From positions 1 through 64,000 of the forward strand of contig JAWKLL010000014.1 of the NCBI GenBank assembly GCA_041392765.1: DNA of 64,000 nucleotides, in the 5' to 3' direction. Of the stretch, positions 44,962 to 56,719 are shown in pieces. Each line of letters begins with the position of its first letter. Position 1 is the stretch's first letter. Under the pieces are notes generated by a model. It was not told the DNA's origin. It saw only the letters and a program-made list of their open reading frames with translations, and did not search any database. Origin of the DNA: Lewinella sp041392765. Its GTDB lineage: Bacteria; Bacteroidota; Bacteroidia; Chitinophagales; Saprospiraceae. Both the position numbers and the translations under genes were made by a program.

Positions 44962-47900
44962 CGGCATCAAAGAGTAGCAGGTTGCCTCAGTGTATTTCCT
45001 TCCAGCTGTATCGACACTAGTGTGTAGCAGGGTTGGAAACACTGGATACCGATATGTTTCCATCGATTCGAGCCGAGCGTATGGTAGAGTAACTCTCTTT
45101 GCCCAGTCCACCTGCCTCAGCCTGTAATAGTACAAGACATTGGTTTTTACCGTTTCATCGATAAATTGATAGGTATGCGAAGAAGCTGGATTTTTGCGCA
45201 TCCACCCATCGATGGGTTTGAAAGCAACTTCGTCAACACACGCTCGACTTCGAAACCCGCATTGTCTATTTCAGCCGCTGTTTCCATGTTAGTACGATGG
45301 ATTTTCTTGGATAGTTGTAAATGAAAGCCACTCTACGGGTAGAAAAGCAGTATAGTTGTTAGTACATATTTTGATGACCACTTTAACTGACCATCTGGTG
45401 TAATAAAATCGCTTGATGGAAGTGTCCAAGTACCTGTCCGTTTGTTATCAAAAACAGACAAGGCATTGAGTGGCTGATAAGACAAGCCATCAATGGGAGG
45501 CAAGGATAATTATTATTCGCACTCTCATCATCCAAACTCAAGTAAATATTGTTTCATCATTACAAATGCTATTGAGTAGTAAACAGAGCGTTCCATCTGG
45601 TGCAATAAGCCTAATGACAAGATCGCTGATCCATGTGTGGGTAATATCGGTCAACCACATCTATATCATTGATATTGCCAGCATCATTGATGATAATATT
45701 AGATGAAAAAGTCCCCCAACGTTTTGAGGAATATTTATTGGCACTGCCGACTGGTATAGACGAACAACTTTCGGTCTCAAAGGAATATTCATCACTGGTA
45801 AACCAACCCAGAAATCGCTGCTGGATCGTACTCTCCAATAATAAGTTGTATTCCTACTAGGGTAGATGATAATGTATAATTGGATACGGTAATATTAGCT
45901 ACATCTACCACTATATTCGTAAATGCTGCATCGGTAGCAACTTGCAACCGGTAGTTGTCGGCATTTATAGCATCGTTCAATCAAAACTGGTAATTGGGTC
46001 TAAACCACTAGCTCCATCAGCAGGACTAGTAAGCGATGCCCTGCTGGTGCTTCTAAAAGAAAAAACCGTCACAGTTTATTCCCTACACTCCCAGATGCCA
46101 ATACCGTCACATCGTATGTGCCATTAGGTAAGTTATCGTAATTACTAAGCACCATAACATCAGAACCTGCCGCAATCGGATGGCTGAAAAAGCAACATTT
46201 ACTCCAGCAGGTGCACTTTGCACTGAAAGTGTCAAATTTCCACTAAAACCACTCCGCTGCTATTCATAGAAATCTAGCGTACTTGTACTGTTTCATAGTT
46301 GGTGTGCTTCCCACATAGCTAAAGGTGTAATCAGGCCAACAGCATTCAAGATATTAAAATTTGTGTTTGAAATATCAAAGAAAACATTCTCGCTGATGCT
46401 TTTACCATCCTCGTGCTGTCGTGGTCTTAGCGCACTGTATTGAAACATCATTTGGGGTGCCACTACTAATATAACCAGGGAAAGTATTCCTCCATTTAGG
46501 ACAAAAGGAATATCCACTTCGCTACAGCTTACGGGAGCAGTCGTAGTACCTGCCACATCCCATTCTATCAGCGCCTGTATTCCTCTTGCCAATTAATAGA
46601 AGTATTGGGGTTGGTTACTAAAAATGGTAAGTCGTTCCATCTATCGTGAGCAAAATATCTTCCTTACTATTACAGCCATACGAAGCATTCTCTCTCACCG
46701 TAACTCTAAATCCATCGTACGACTCACACTGGGTAGTACTTCCCATGTAATGATACATTATTGATAACGTCGCTAAGTTTTGGAAAATATCGGTAATTTT
46801 CTGGAACAGGGCTAGAGAGCGGAACAATGGAATTTATATTACTTGATGAGAGGCATTGCCCCCTGCACCGCATTAAATTGCTCCCAACAGTAATTGAGTA
46901 AATCCCCGTTAGGATCAGTCGCGTTTATAAAAGAACAAATGGTGTTCCTTGGGGTATAGTATGATCTAATCCAGCACTAACCGCTGGATTACTATTGGAG
47001 GTATTGAGTGGAATATCACAAGTATTTCCAAACCCCAACTCCATATATTCGGCTATTTGTTGAATGCTAACGCTATGAAAATAGGGATCAGCATAATTTT
47101 GAACATTAGGATGGCAAGTTCCCCATACGCCATGATGGTGCTACCACTCACTGGTTCCATAGCTGTTGCGATTAACATTTACCACAAGAATTATAGAACT
47201 ATGTTCTGCACCAAACTGATGCCCCATTTCGTGAGCTACCAAATCAATATCAAACTTATTCCAGTTGAAACGAACTACATGATGTTCCCTAGCTTTATAG
47301 CTGTCGAAACAAGGAACACCTACATAAGCTACACCTCCGCCTCCTGTTCAAAACGTGCCCTATCATAATTACTATTGCCTATGACACTATTACAATTGTC
47401 CTGATTTTCATCATAAGATTAAAATTACCATTTGTGTAGGGATCACTTGCTCCATCAGATAAATTGAGAATTGTTATTTCACCACAAGTAATAACCTTAT
47501 AGCAATCTTCTTCAAAAATACCATTTATCCTATTCAACGTAGTGGTCATTGCTGATGCCGCACCTGATGTTGTACCTCCATGAAAACTGGAGTATTCGCC
47601 CGTACATGCAAGTGCTAAACGATAGCTACGTAGCACACAGTCTCCTGTCTTTTCGTAAGCTTCAACCACTTTAAAAGTCTTAGATTTCCTGTCTGATACC
47701 GTGCCACACACGAAGTCGCTGAAACGGGTAATCTTTTATAATAAACCTGATAAAACTGCTGATGATTCCAAAAATAGGGATCAATGAAAACTATTTCCAT
47801 CGTTTCGCACCATCACGTGAAACCCTTTTGCGGTTTATCCAATCGAATAGTTGTGCAGGGGTTTTCTTTACTCACCCCCTCCACGTGTGAATAAATCAGG

Positions 47901-48230
47901 TGGCTTGAAGGAAATTCCATCATATCGTAAGCAACAATGCCGAAGGTTTCCCAACTACCGTCTGGGGTGGGCAACGTCAACTCCGCAGCGCTATGTAAAG
48001 GCGAACTTCGGATTCATGGGAAGCTTCCAGCAACTGTTGCCATAGTTGTGGTATCTACTGGAATATCAACCGCTTATCGGGCTGTATCCGAATTTCATCC
48101 GTTATCACTGATAACTGATTTTCCGTAGCTGGATGCCAAATTGTTGATTGGGCAGACAGTTGCCCCGCCAACAAGAACAAGGACACACATGTTCCTAAAA
48201 ATAATTTTGTAAGAAAGAAATTTTCTTCAT
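44962..48230 (-). pseudogene. Decayed reprolysin-like zinc metalloprotease
   Basis: On the minus strand, fragments in different frames follow the order of a secreted Bacteroidota metallopeptidase. Signal peptide: MKKISF... with LFLGTCVSLFLLAGQLSAQ after a one-base loss. RSYRLALACTGEYSSFHGGTTSGAASAM follows, then the zinc site HEMGHQFGAEH (47201-47233, HExxHxxGxxH), then IEWDVAGTTTAPVSC beta-domains, then VLYYYRLRQVDWAKRV preceding a T9SS tail. The tail itself is missing: the frame runs into the repeat at 44961. At least ten shifts or stops in 3.3 kb, much denser than elsewhere, plus the missing end, argue for real decay. It is also AT-richer than its neighbours. Confidence 0.8.
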
Positions 48231-48378
48231 CAGATATGATTTTTGAATAGTACAAGGGGATATTTACTGGCCTGATGTGGGCTTCTCATATTGGAATAAA
48301 TCCAAAATCAATTCCCATCAGGGTAAAAAATAACTATCGTTCTGTATGCTTGTATTCATTCAAGATACAGTTGCGGTA
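48175..48378 (-). repeat. Direct repeat: 5' region of the metalloprotease pseudogene
   Basis: Partner of 44756-44961. It covers the leader hairpin (48271-48322) and the first 18 codons or so from the ATG at 48230. One T is missing relative to the other copy (ACAAAATTATTTTT versus ACAAAATTTATTTTT), which breaks this signal peptide. From 48379 to 48696 I see no gene. Confidence 0.75.
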
Positions 48379-48696
48379 TGGGTACAGACTAAATAATAAT
48401 AGTGTTCAAACTGAACTTTGCGAGAGATTGGTTATGTTACAAACTGTCGTTACAGGTCGTATGCACCAACGCTCCTGTCATTTTGTATAGCACTTTCCAC
48501 TTATAGGGTAGCCCACTACAGCAGTTTCTCATAAGTAAAGAAGGAGGCGCGATTGGTTGTATGATTAGCAAAAATAGTATTTTATATGGATTAGGCACTT
48601 CTTTTGTTATAAAATACAACATTCATATATTTTCCATCCTATTAAAATGGCGTAACGGTATAAGAGTAGTATCTTCACATTTAGAAATATCGTATT

Positions 48697-49880
48697 ATGC
48701 CTACTTTACGACAACTGTTTCTTTCCCATGTATCAAACCAATTGCCTTTCCATTAGCATTGGAAATTGAACGAGCAGAAGGGGTGTATCTTTTTTGACAC
48801 GCAAGGAAAGCCTATATAGATCTTATTGCGGGCATAGGTGTCAGCAGTTTGGGGCATGGCCATCCTGCCGTGGTAAACGCCGTAAAAAAACAGGCCGAGC
48901 AATATATGCATACCATGGTATATGGTGAATATGTACTAACCCCTCAAGTACAACTCTCGCACTTACTGGCTCAGCATCTTCCCGCTCCATTGGATAGTGT
49001 TTATCTCGTCAACAGTGGGACAGAAGCCACAGAGGGAGCTATGAAGTTAGCGAAACGTTATACTGGACGAAGCGAGTTTATTGCTGCTTCCCATTCCTAC
49101 CATGGGAGCACGCAGGGAGCTGCCAGCTTGATGTGGCCTACAGATTTTACGCAAGCTTTTCACCCGTTATTACCGGGCATCACGCATATTGAATTCAATG
49201 ATGACGCTGCTTTGCAAGCCATCACCCATCGCACAGCGGCTGTAGTGTTGGAAACGGTACAGGCAGAGTGGGGAATTCGCAAGCCCCGAGCAGAGTGGTT
49301 GCAAGCTATCCGCCAGCGTTGCTACGATACGGGTACACTACTGATTTTGGATGAAATTCAAGCGGGTTACGGGCGTACGGGTACACTTTGGGCTTTTGAG
49401 CAATACCACATTGTACCAGACATACTGCTATTAGCCAAGGGTATGGGGGGAGGTATGCCTATTGGTGCTTTTGTAGCAGCAAAGGAAGTGATGCAATGCC
49501 TCTCACACGACCCTGTGCTAGGCCATATCACCACCTTTGGCGGGCATCCCGTTAGCGCAGCCGCAGCTGTGGCGACGCTGGAAACATTGATACACACCCC
49601 ATACATCCAAGAAGTCAAGAAAAAGGAGGCATTGTTATTGCAACGCCTCCAGCATCGCAACATTCGCCAAGTGCGAACAGCCGGGCTTTGGGCTGCGATA
49701 GAACTCGATAGTTTTGAAGCAGTCCAACAGGTAATCCAATATGGCTTAGCGCATGGTATCATTGTGGATTGGTTTCTTTTTAACAACCGCTCCATCCGTA
49801 TTGCGCCGCCCCTTACCATCACCGAGGCCGAGTTGAACCAAGCATGTGATATATTGCTGGCAGGAATTTCGAAATTGTAA
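48697..49880 (+). CDS. Class III PLP-dependent aminotransferase (N-terminal frameshifts)
   Basis: The start at 48697 reads MPTLRQLFLSHVSNQLPF. One-base shifts near 48745 and 48795 lead through FPLALEIERAEGVYLF and DTQGKAYIDLIAGIGVSSLGHGHPAVV, matching the family N-terminus. The main part is intact: VNSGTEATEGAMKLAKRYTGR, HSYHGSTQGAAS, LLILDEIQAGYGRTGTLWAFEQYHIVPDILLLAKGMGGGMPIGAF (PLP lysine in LAKG), and TTFGGHPVSAAAAVATLE. It is closest to acetylornithine/ornithine-type aminotransferases, though biosynthetic neighbours are absent and the substrate is uncertain. Length is about 394 residues. Confidence 0.88.
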
Positions 49881-49956
49881 AATAGTTGCTGACAACATCC
49901 GTTTGTTTGTTCTCGTTTTTACCATACATTATCGAACTTGTCAAAAAAAATCCACT

Positions 49957-50769
49957 ATGCCCGCCTACCGTTTGGCTATACCCGTTTTTTTAATGCTGGC
50001 GCTAAGTGCCTACCTGACATATTGGGTGAATGAGCGCTGGTCGGTGCTAATAATCATATCTTTGATTATCTTGGTTGCAGGGTATATACTCATGCCGCAA
50101 ATCAACTGGTGGTGGTGGAAACGCTACCCCCCGGATATCAGCAAGGAACTTGTTCCGTTGCTCGATAAATTTCACCCCTACTATCGAACCCTAACGGAGG
50201 AAGAACAACGGGAATTTAGAAAAAGGCTCTTCCTTTTTATGCAAGGCCACAACTATATGCCGCAAGTGACCGAGACCGTACCTCAAGATGTACAACTGAT
50301 GATTGCTGCCGCGCCGGTTGCTATGACTTTTAGACAAGAAGATTTTCTGTTTCCCCATTTCGAAAATATCGTCACTTACCCTCATATTTTCCCTTCTCCT
50401 CAGTATCCCGAACAATTTCATGCGTCTGAAGTATATGCTCCCGACGGGGTGCTGATGTTCTGTATGGAACACGTGGTGCGTGGATTTACGGATCCAGTGA
50501 ACTTTCTCAACCCCTCTTGGTATGAGTATGCCAAGGTGTTTCGGCTTACTAATCCTACCTTTGACTACGGAACATGGGAAGAGGCAGATTGGATAGCATT
50601 AGAGCGAATCAGCCGCTTTTCTAAGGATGCGTTGGAGCGTTGGGTCGGCCTAAAGGATTTGGATATAACGGCAATGGCTATTGCTTTTTTCTTTATCTTT
50701 CCACAAGCATTTCGCCGAGAACTTCCAGAGAAATATCTTACCTTACAAACTGTTTTTCATCAAAATTGA
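49957..50769 (+). CDS. MtfA-like peptidase homologue lacking the zinc motif
   Basis: The product is about 270 residues from the ATG at 49957. Two N-terminal membrane spans (LAIPVFLMLALSAYLTYWV; VLIIISLIILVAGYILM) precede an M90/MtfA-like domain: YRTLTEEEQREFRKRLFLFMQGHNYMPQVTETVPQDVQLMIAAAPVAMTF and NIVTYPHIFPS. Where family members have HEFAH, this protein reads NPSWYEYAKVF, so both zinc-binding histidines are gone. It is probably a non-catalytic relative. It lies 5 bp upstream of an M48 protease gene and is likely co-transcribed. Confidence 0.75.
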   Translation: MPAYRLAIPVFLMLALSAYLTYWVNERWSVLIIISLIILVAGYILMPQINWWWWKRYPPDISKELVPLLDKFHPYYRTLTEEEQREFRKRLFLFMQGHNYMPQVTETVPQDVQLMIAAAPVAMTFRQEDFLFPHFENIVTYPHIFPSPQYPEQFHASEVYAPDGVLMFCMEHVVRGFTDPVNFLNPSWYEYAKVFRLTNPTFDYGTWEEADWIALERISRFSKDALERWVGLKDLDITAMAIAFFFIFPQAFRRELPEKYLTLQTVFHQN

Positions 50770-50774
50770 CTTCT

Positions 50775-52274
50775 ATGCAACTTTTTCATAACCTCCCTTT
50801 GCGTTCAGGTCTATTGACGCTGCTACTGCTTACTGCTTCCGTCTTTTGGGATGGATGTGCCCGCAACCCCGTGACCGGGAAAAAGCAATTTATGCTCATG
50901 TCGGAATCTCAGGAACAGGCGATGGGTGCTTCCAGCGATCCCTCCATTATAGCAGAATTTGGGCTTTACAATGATCCTACTCTTCAACAATTCCTTAACA
51001 AAAAAGGCCAAGAAATGGCGGCGGTATCCCACCGATCCGACCTGAAATATGAGTTCAAATTATTAGACTCTCCAGTTGTCAATGCCTTCGCATTGCCAGG
51101 TGGGTACGTGTATTTTACCAGAGGAATCATGGCTCACTTCAACAACGAGGCGCAGTTCGCTGGGGTGTTGGGGCACGAAATCGGGCACGTAACGGCTCGC
51201 CACTCCGCCCGACAGTATAGCCGTACCGTATTGGCGCAGGTAGGATTGATTGCAGGTATGATTATCTCACCGGAGTTTGCCCAATTTGGAAATGAAGCCA
51301 GCCAAGCCATGCAGTTGATGCTGCTTAAATACGGTCGTGATGCAGAAAGTGAATCCGATGGATTAGGCGTGGAATACTCTTCCAAAATCGGGTATGATGC
51401 CCACGAAATGGCAGGTTTTTTTGGCACTTTAGACCGACTCACAGGTGGTGCCGAAGGACGATTGCCTACCTTTCTTTCTACCCACCCCGATCCAGCCGAT
51501 CGCAATGTACGGGTAGGACAATTGGCCAGCGATTGGCAGCGCAAAAATGGTAATGGCCAGTCTTTTGATGTCAACCGCGACTCCTACCTTCGCATGATCG
51601 ACGGCCTGATGTATGGAGAAGACCCCAAACAAGGATTCGTGGAAAACAACAACTTCTATCATCCAGAGTTGAAATTCCAATACCCTATTCCTACAGGTTG
51701 GAAGTTGGCCAATTCTCCGCAGCAAGTGCAAATGGCTTCAGAGGATGGTAAAGCTATGATGATTTTACAACTAGGTCAAGGCAGTTCCTTGGAAGCCGCG
51801 GCGCAAGCGGTGAACGAAAAATACAAGCTCCAGCCCACCGCTACCCAACGCAGATCAGTGAACGGAATGAACGCCTTGGAGGTTTATGCCGATTTGGTGC
51901 AGCAAGGGCAGGATGCCAACGGCCAAGCAACCCAGCAAGTTATCAAAACTGTTTCTTACTATATCCAGTACGGCAACTTGATCTACCACTTTCTAGGGCT
52001 TGCTTTGGAAGCAGATTTCCCGACCTACCGGGGGCGGATGCTGGCCACGATGGGCGGTTTCAACAACCTGTCAGATCCTGACAAACTCAACCGACAAGCC
52101 GATCATATTAAAATTCAGCAGCTTTCTAAGGACATGACGCTGCGCGAAGCATTGGCTTTCTACCGCCAGCCTTCTGGTCGTATGGAAGAGATTGCCGTGC
52201 TCAATGGCATGCAACTAACCGACCGCTTGCGTAGTGGCACCCTCATCAAAACCGTCGTGAACGGGAAACAATAG
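50775..52274 (+). CDS. M48-family metalloprotease lipoprotein
   Basis: The product is about 499 residues. The signal ends in a lipobox at C28 (TASVFWDGCARNPVTGKKQF). Peptidase M48 domain: LDSPVVNAFALPGGYVYFTRGIM, zinc site HEIGH at 134-138, and the third ligand in RDAESESDGLGVEY. The C-terminal half (from about 320) is a separate domain, NFYHPELKFQYPIPTGWKLANSPQQVQMAS. It is related to BepA/LoiP-type periplasmic proteases that handle outer-membrane proteins. It is preceded by the MtfA-like gene and ends at a strong bidirectional terminator. Confidence 0.92.
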   Translation: MQLFHNLPLRSGLLTLLLLTASVFWDGCARNPVTGKKQFMLMSESQEQAMGASSDPSIIAEFGLYNDPTLQQFLNKKGQEMAAVSHRSDLKYEFKLLDSPVVNAFALPGGYVYFTRGIMAHFNNEAQFAGVLGHEIGHVTARHSARQYSRTVLAQVGLIAGMIISPEFAQFGNEASQAMQLMLLKYGRDAESESDGLGVEYSSKIGYDAHEMAGFFGTLDRLTGGAEGRLPTFLSTHPDPADRNVRVGQLASDWQRKNGNGQSFDVNRDSYLRMIDGLMYGEDPKQGFVENNNFYHPELKFQYPIPTGWKLANSPQQVQMASEDGKAMMILQLGQGSSLEAAAQAVNEKYKLQPTATQRRSVNGMNALEVYADLVQQGQDANGQATQQVIKTVSYYIQYGNLIYHFLGLALEADFPTYRGRMLATMGGFNNLSDPDKLNRQADHIKIQQLSKDMTLREALAFYRQPSGRMEEIAVLNGMQLTDRLRSGTLIKTVVNGKQ

Positions 52275-52335
52275 GCTTTTGTCAATATTTTCCAGTGCCA
52301 ACTGGCAACTATTGACTTGTATCCAAAAAAGCACT

Positions 52336-52377
52336 CGCCCTGAATATGACTTCTTTAGGGAAGTTGTATTCGGGGCG
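52336..52377. terminator. Bidirectional intrinsic terminator
   Basis: CGCCCTGAATATGACTTC pairs with GGAAGTTGTATTCGGGGCG around a short loop. It is flanked by CAAAAAAGC on the left and GTTTTTTT on the right, so it serves both the M48 gene (plus) and the flippase gene (minus) that converge here. Confidence 0.8.
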
Positions 52378-52387
52378 TTTTTTTCAA

Positions 52388-53880
52388 CTACCCTCTCAAA
52401 ACCTTCCTGAGCCACGGCCATTCCGTTTTATACAACAGGCCGAGTGTGATTATCAATAGAAAGGTATTCAACAGCAGTCGCCAAGCTATGTGGTTGGGCA
52501 GCAAGGGAGACAGGATGATAGACACGCCCCAGATGCCAAGAGAAAGGAGCAAGTAGTAAGCCATTTTATCGATGCGGTATGCCACAGGCCAGTACTTTTG
52601 CAACACAAAATATCCACCCATAGACATACTGATGAAACACAACAAACTGGCTCCAAGCTGGGGCGTGATAGCCCCACAAAGGAATACCCACAAAGTTGAC
52701 GCTAAGGGTAATAGCTACCCCAATCAATGCCAAATAGCCCCCCAGCGTGTTTGGTCGCTTAGCTTGAAGCCCACCGAAAAATTATAGTAAAGCCCTAAGA
52801 AAAATTACTTATCAAGAGTATCGGCAGGATACCAACCCCCTCTCGGTATTCTTTTCCTAAAAAATACTGAATAACCTCCAGATAAAGCATGATACCTAAA
52901 AACGCAAGACTACCAGCCAGCGCAAATGCACGACCTGTATCCGCAAAAATGGCGCGGTCGGTTGAAGCACCCGCCTGCCGGAAGAAAAATGGTTCAGCAG
53001 CGTAGTTGAAAGCCTGCACAAAAAGATTCATCAGTACAGCCAATTTGGCAGCCGCTCCGTAAATCCCACCCATCGATAGATTGGCCGCTATATCGCCACC
53101 TCCCCAGTATTTCAGTAAAGGTGTCCCAATGAGTAAATTGACGATACCCGCCAACCCTGCTAATACCAAGGGCAGCGCGTACTTCAACATCCGTTGCCAC
53201 AAATCATAAGCAAAACGCCACACCACCCCGCGATACAAGGGCAACAACCACAATAATGTAGCCCCGCTCGCTAGTACGTTAGCCCAAAAAATATAGGCTA
53301 TACGATCATGGGGATGGTAAATAGCAGCCACCCATTCCTGCCCGTTTGCCAATAACCAAGGACACCCCTCCAAGAAAAGAAATAAGAGGACGATATTCAA
53401 CCCAATGGCTGCCAGCTTGACAAACATAAACACGAAAGGTCTGTTGTCTAAGCGCAACCGAGCAAAGGGTATCGCCGCTAACGCATCGAGGGCAATGATA
53501 CTCACAAACAGGCGAACATAATGCGCCTTCCCCGGGTACTTGAGCCATACAGCAATAGGGTCGGCTGATAGCAGCAAGATAGCTGTCAGTAACACCGTTA
53601 CGCCCATTACCGCAATGGAGGCCGTGGTGAAAACGGTATCGGCGCTATGTACTTCATCTTTTTTACCCGCGAACCTAAAAAAAGCCGTTTCCATCCGGTA
53701 GGTGAATATAACTAATAGGAAAGCGATATAGGAAAATAATTCTGTGATAACACCGTATTCGGCACTCACGAATACACGCGTCAGGTAAGGCGTGAGTACC
53801 ACCCAGTTCACCAACCTGCCTACTATGCTGCTAATTCCATAGATGGCGGTTTCACCCATCAACTTTTTCAATAAGGACAT
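52388..53880 (-). CDS. Oligosaccharide flippase (Wzx-like), frameshifted at the C-terminal end
   Basis: The product would be about 495 residues with some 12-14 membrane spans (MSLLKKLMGETAIYGISSIVGRLVNWVVLTPYLTRVFVSAEYGVITELFSYIAFLLVIFTY...). The main frame ends near 52795 with GILPILLISNFS. The next frames continue it (LGLYYNFSVGLQAKRPNTLGGYLALIGVAIT, then QLGASLLCFISMSMGGYFVLQKYWPVAYRI), so shifts lie near 52795 and 52690. Such proteins flip lipid-linked sugars across the inner membrane for polysaccharide assembly. No cluster of glycosyltransferases is adjacent. Confidence 0.88.
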
Positions 53881-53927
53881 ACGGGAAATTAAGCCGCCAA
53901 GTTAGTGGTATTTTGATGAAAAGAAAC

Positions 53928-56710
53928 TCAAAGCATCATCAAAAACTCCGATAGGTTGTCGTTTATATCCAGCCCTAATTTGGTACGCAGCCGGTAACGC
54001 TTGTTTTCTACCCCTCGCACACTAATGCCCAACAGCGGTGCTATTTCTTTAGAACTGAGATTCATTCTCAAGTAGGCTGCCAACTTCAAATCACCAGGGG
54101 TGAGTTCGGGAAATGCCGATTTTAACCCCTTAAAAAAGTGCTCGTGTACATCGTTGAAATTTTCTTCAAAAACTACCCATTCTTCGTTATTAGACAGGTG
54201 TTTATCTATCAATCTATTCAGTTGGTGGTAGTGGGTATCCGATAGTTTGTGGCCACTATCTTTGTGGAGTTTATCCAAAGCCTCCCGAATTTTCAACAGG
54301 GAATTGTTTTTCTGGATAAGGTTGAAGGTGGAGTTGGCCAACGCTTGGCTCTTCCGTATGTTATCCGCTTGGAGCTGCTCGTTGCGCAACCGTATTCGTT
54401 CTTGCGTGAGTTCTCTTTCCTTTTCCAAAATCATGCGTCTCCGCTGTATGCTCAGTCGCCGAAGGTGCCAACGGTATAGCAGCCAAGTCAATAATCCAGT
54501 CAATAGTAAATACCCCAAACCAGCCCAGCGAGTCTGATACCAAGGCGGTAAAATATCAAACTCAAAAGTGGCTACTGTATCGGATTCTCTGCTTTTTACC
54601 TCAAAGGCATAGTGTCCGGGTCTTAGGAAAGTAAATTCCTTCTCGTATTGATCCGACCACTCCGACCACACCTCCGTCGTGCCCCTCAATCGGTAACTAT
54701 AGGTTGTATTCTTTACAAAAGAAGGGTGCGCATAAGAAAAAGAAATGTGGTTTTGCCGCCATTGAAAAACAGGGCTTTGCGGTTTCTTCCATCTCATCGG
54801 ATTGAAAATAAGCACGGAGTCCGATTGTTCATCCTCCACCCGCACCTCGGTAATAAGAATTTGGCCTACGAGGTCAGGAGGGGTTGTTTTTAGCTGCTGC
54901 GGCAATAGGGCATACCCGCTATCCATGCCAAATAAGTAGTAACCATTGGTAAGGGTATATACGCGGGGGTAGTCTTGTATTAGTTGTATTGGGAAGCACC
55001 ATTGCGACGCTCCGACACGGTGGTAACAAAGGCGGTCGGAGGCCATGCGAAACCATGCTTGCTCCCTGCCTTCCAACATAATATCAACTCCTCGAATGGG
55101 TTGCCCCCGCAAGGATTTCAACGGGCGTAAATCATCCATACCGGGCGCACGATATAACGTCTGAGAATCGGTGTAAATTAACAACGTATCACCCGCCTGA
55201 GACATGCGCAATTGAAAGTCATCTACCAACCCTTGTGCCGCTCCGTAGGCGGTCATCTTGGTAATGGTATCCCAGCCCGAGGAAAAAGACAACCGAAACA
55301 ATCCTCTGGAAGGGTGAACTGCCCAGACTTGCCCTGTTTCGTCCATTATCATCTGTTTGACTGGCGCACCAAAACCATCTACCTTGTGGCTTTCGCGCCA
55401 CCTTTCATTCGTTTTTTCAAAAACGACAAACCCCGTATAGGTACATTGCAATAAACGTTGTGGTAAACCAGGAAGGGGGATGATTTGCCAACCTCCCGTC
55501 ACACGGGAAATCCATTGCGGGCGCTTGTCTTTCGTCACGACAAAAGTACCGTCGTTGTGGCCGCACAGTAATATATCATCCACTACATCCAACGACCATA
55601 CCTGCCCTTGGCTGCTAGGTACCATATAGAATGATGTTTCTCCTCCTTCCGTCTGGCGGTAAAAAGCCCCTGATTCGTACCAACATAGAGCGTTTCATCG
55701 TAAAAAGCCCCTGTGTACACCGTACCAAGGCTATTTTCCTTACGGCTAAAAAACAGCAACGGACTACTCAATACCACCAAATCGATTCCTTTGTCTAATC
55801 CTACCCATAAGTTGCCTTGCCGGTCTTCAAAAAGGGAGAGGATGGTATTATTGGCCAGCCCTGTTTTTTGATTTAAGTGATAAACGGTTGTTCCCTCATG
55901 ATTCAATAGGTACACCCCTTCTTGTATTGTGCCCACCGCCAGCATACCATTTTTCATAAGGGACAACTTGTTGATTTGTATCCCAACCGCTATATCATTT
56001 TGCCATTGACGCAGATTTCCTTTTTCATAATACCAAATCCCCGATTGTTCCGTTGCGACTAACCAGCCCTCGCCCATAGGAACCATACCTGCTATGCGCT
56101 GGCCTGCCAATTGTTCTGTTTGTGGCAAAATATCGAAATCCATCCTCGGCGACCACCGATAAATCCCTTTATCCAGCACAGGAAAAAGAACATCCTCGCC
56201 GAAGCGGATTCCAAATAAAATCACCCCTGGAGGCGTGATTTCTGTTACCGTTTGATAATCGTAGTAAAATATTTTGGAAAAAGATTGGAAAACAACCCCT
56301 TGCGGCAAAGTAATGATATGCCATATTTCTTCCGTACCAATAGACTGTAATTCGGTAGATTGACTCAAAGCATGGTACCGCAAACCTCCCTTGGGGGTAA
56401 CATCCCAGTAACCAAAAGCACCATATCCCCCCACATAGATTCTATTTTTCTTATCAATGGCCACACAGCGCACTATCTGTCCATCAGGCAATGGGTAACG
56501 CTGGGTTTCCGCACTATCCCAGGCATATAACCCGCTGTTTCGTGCAAACCACATCACCCCATTATTATCTTGGGTAATACCCCAAGCTTGGCCACTTGCG
56601 CCTTCTTGCTTAGGTTGGCTATGTATAATTTGTGGTAATTCTTGCGCGTTTTGGCTCAGGGGCCAAAAAAAGACAATGCATGCAAAAACGACTACCCGAC
56701 AGTTATCCAT
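53928..56710 (-). CDS. Two-component-type propeller / Y_Y_Y / LuxR transcriptional regulator (one frameshift)
   Basis: The combined product is about 925 residues. A signal peptide (VVVFACIVFFWPLSQNAQ) leads to a sensory beta-propeller (DNNGVMWFARNSGLYAWDSA, KKNRIYVGGYGAFGYWD, RQGNLWVGLDKGIDLV), a Y_Y_Y domain (FSYAHPSFVKNTTYSYRLRGTTEVWSEW), one membrane span (AGLGYLLLTGLLTWLLYRW), a coiled coil, and a LuxR-type HTH (LTPGDLKLAAYLRMNLSSKEIAPLLGISVRGVENKRYRLRTKL). The frame shifts near 55655. It links a periplasmic sensor directly to DNA binding without a kinase. The target is unknown, with nutrient sensing likely from family practice. Confidence 0.88.
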
Positions 56711-56719
56711 ACCCCTGTT

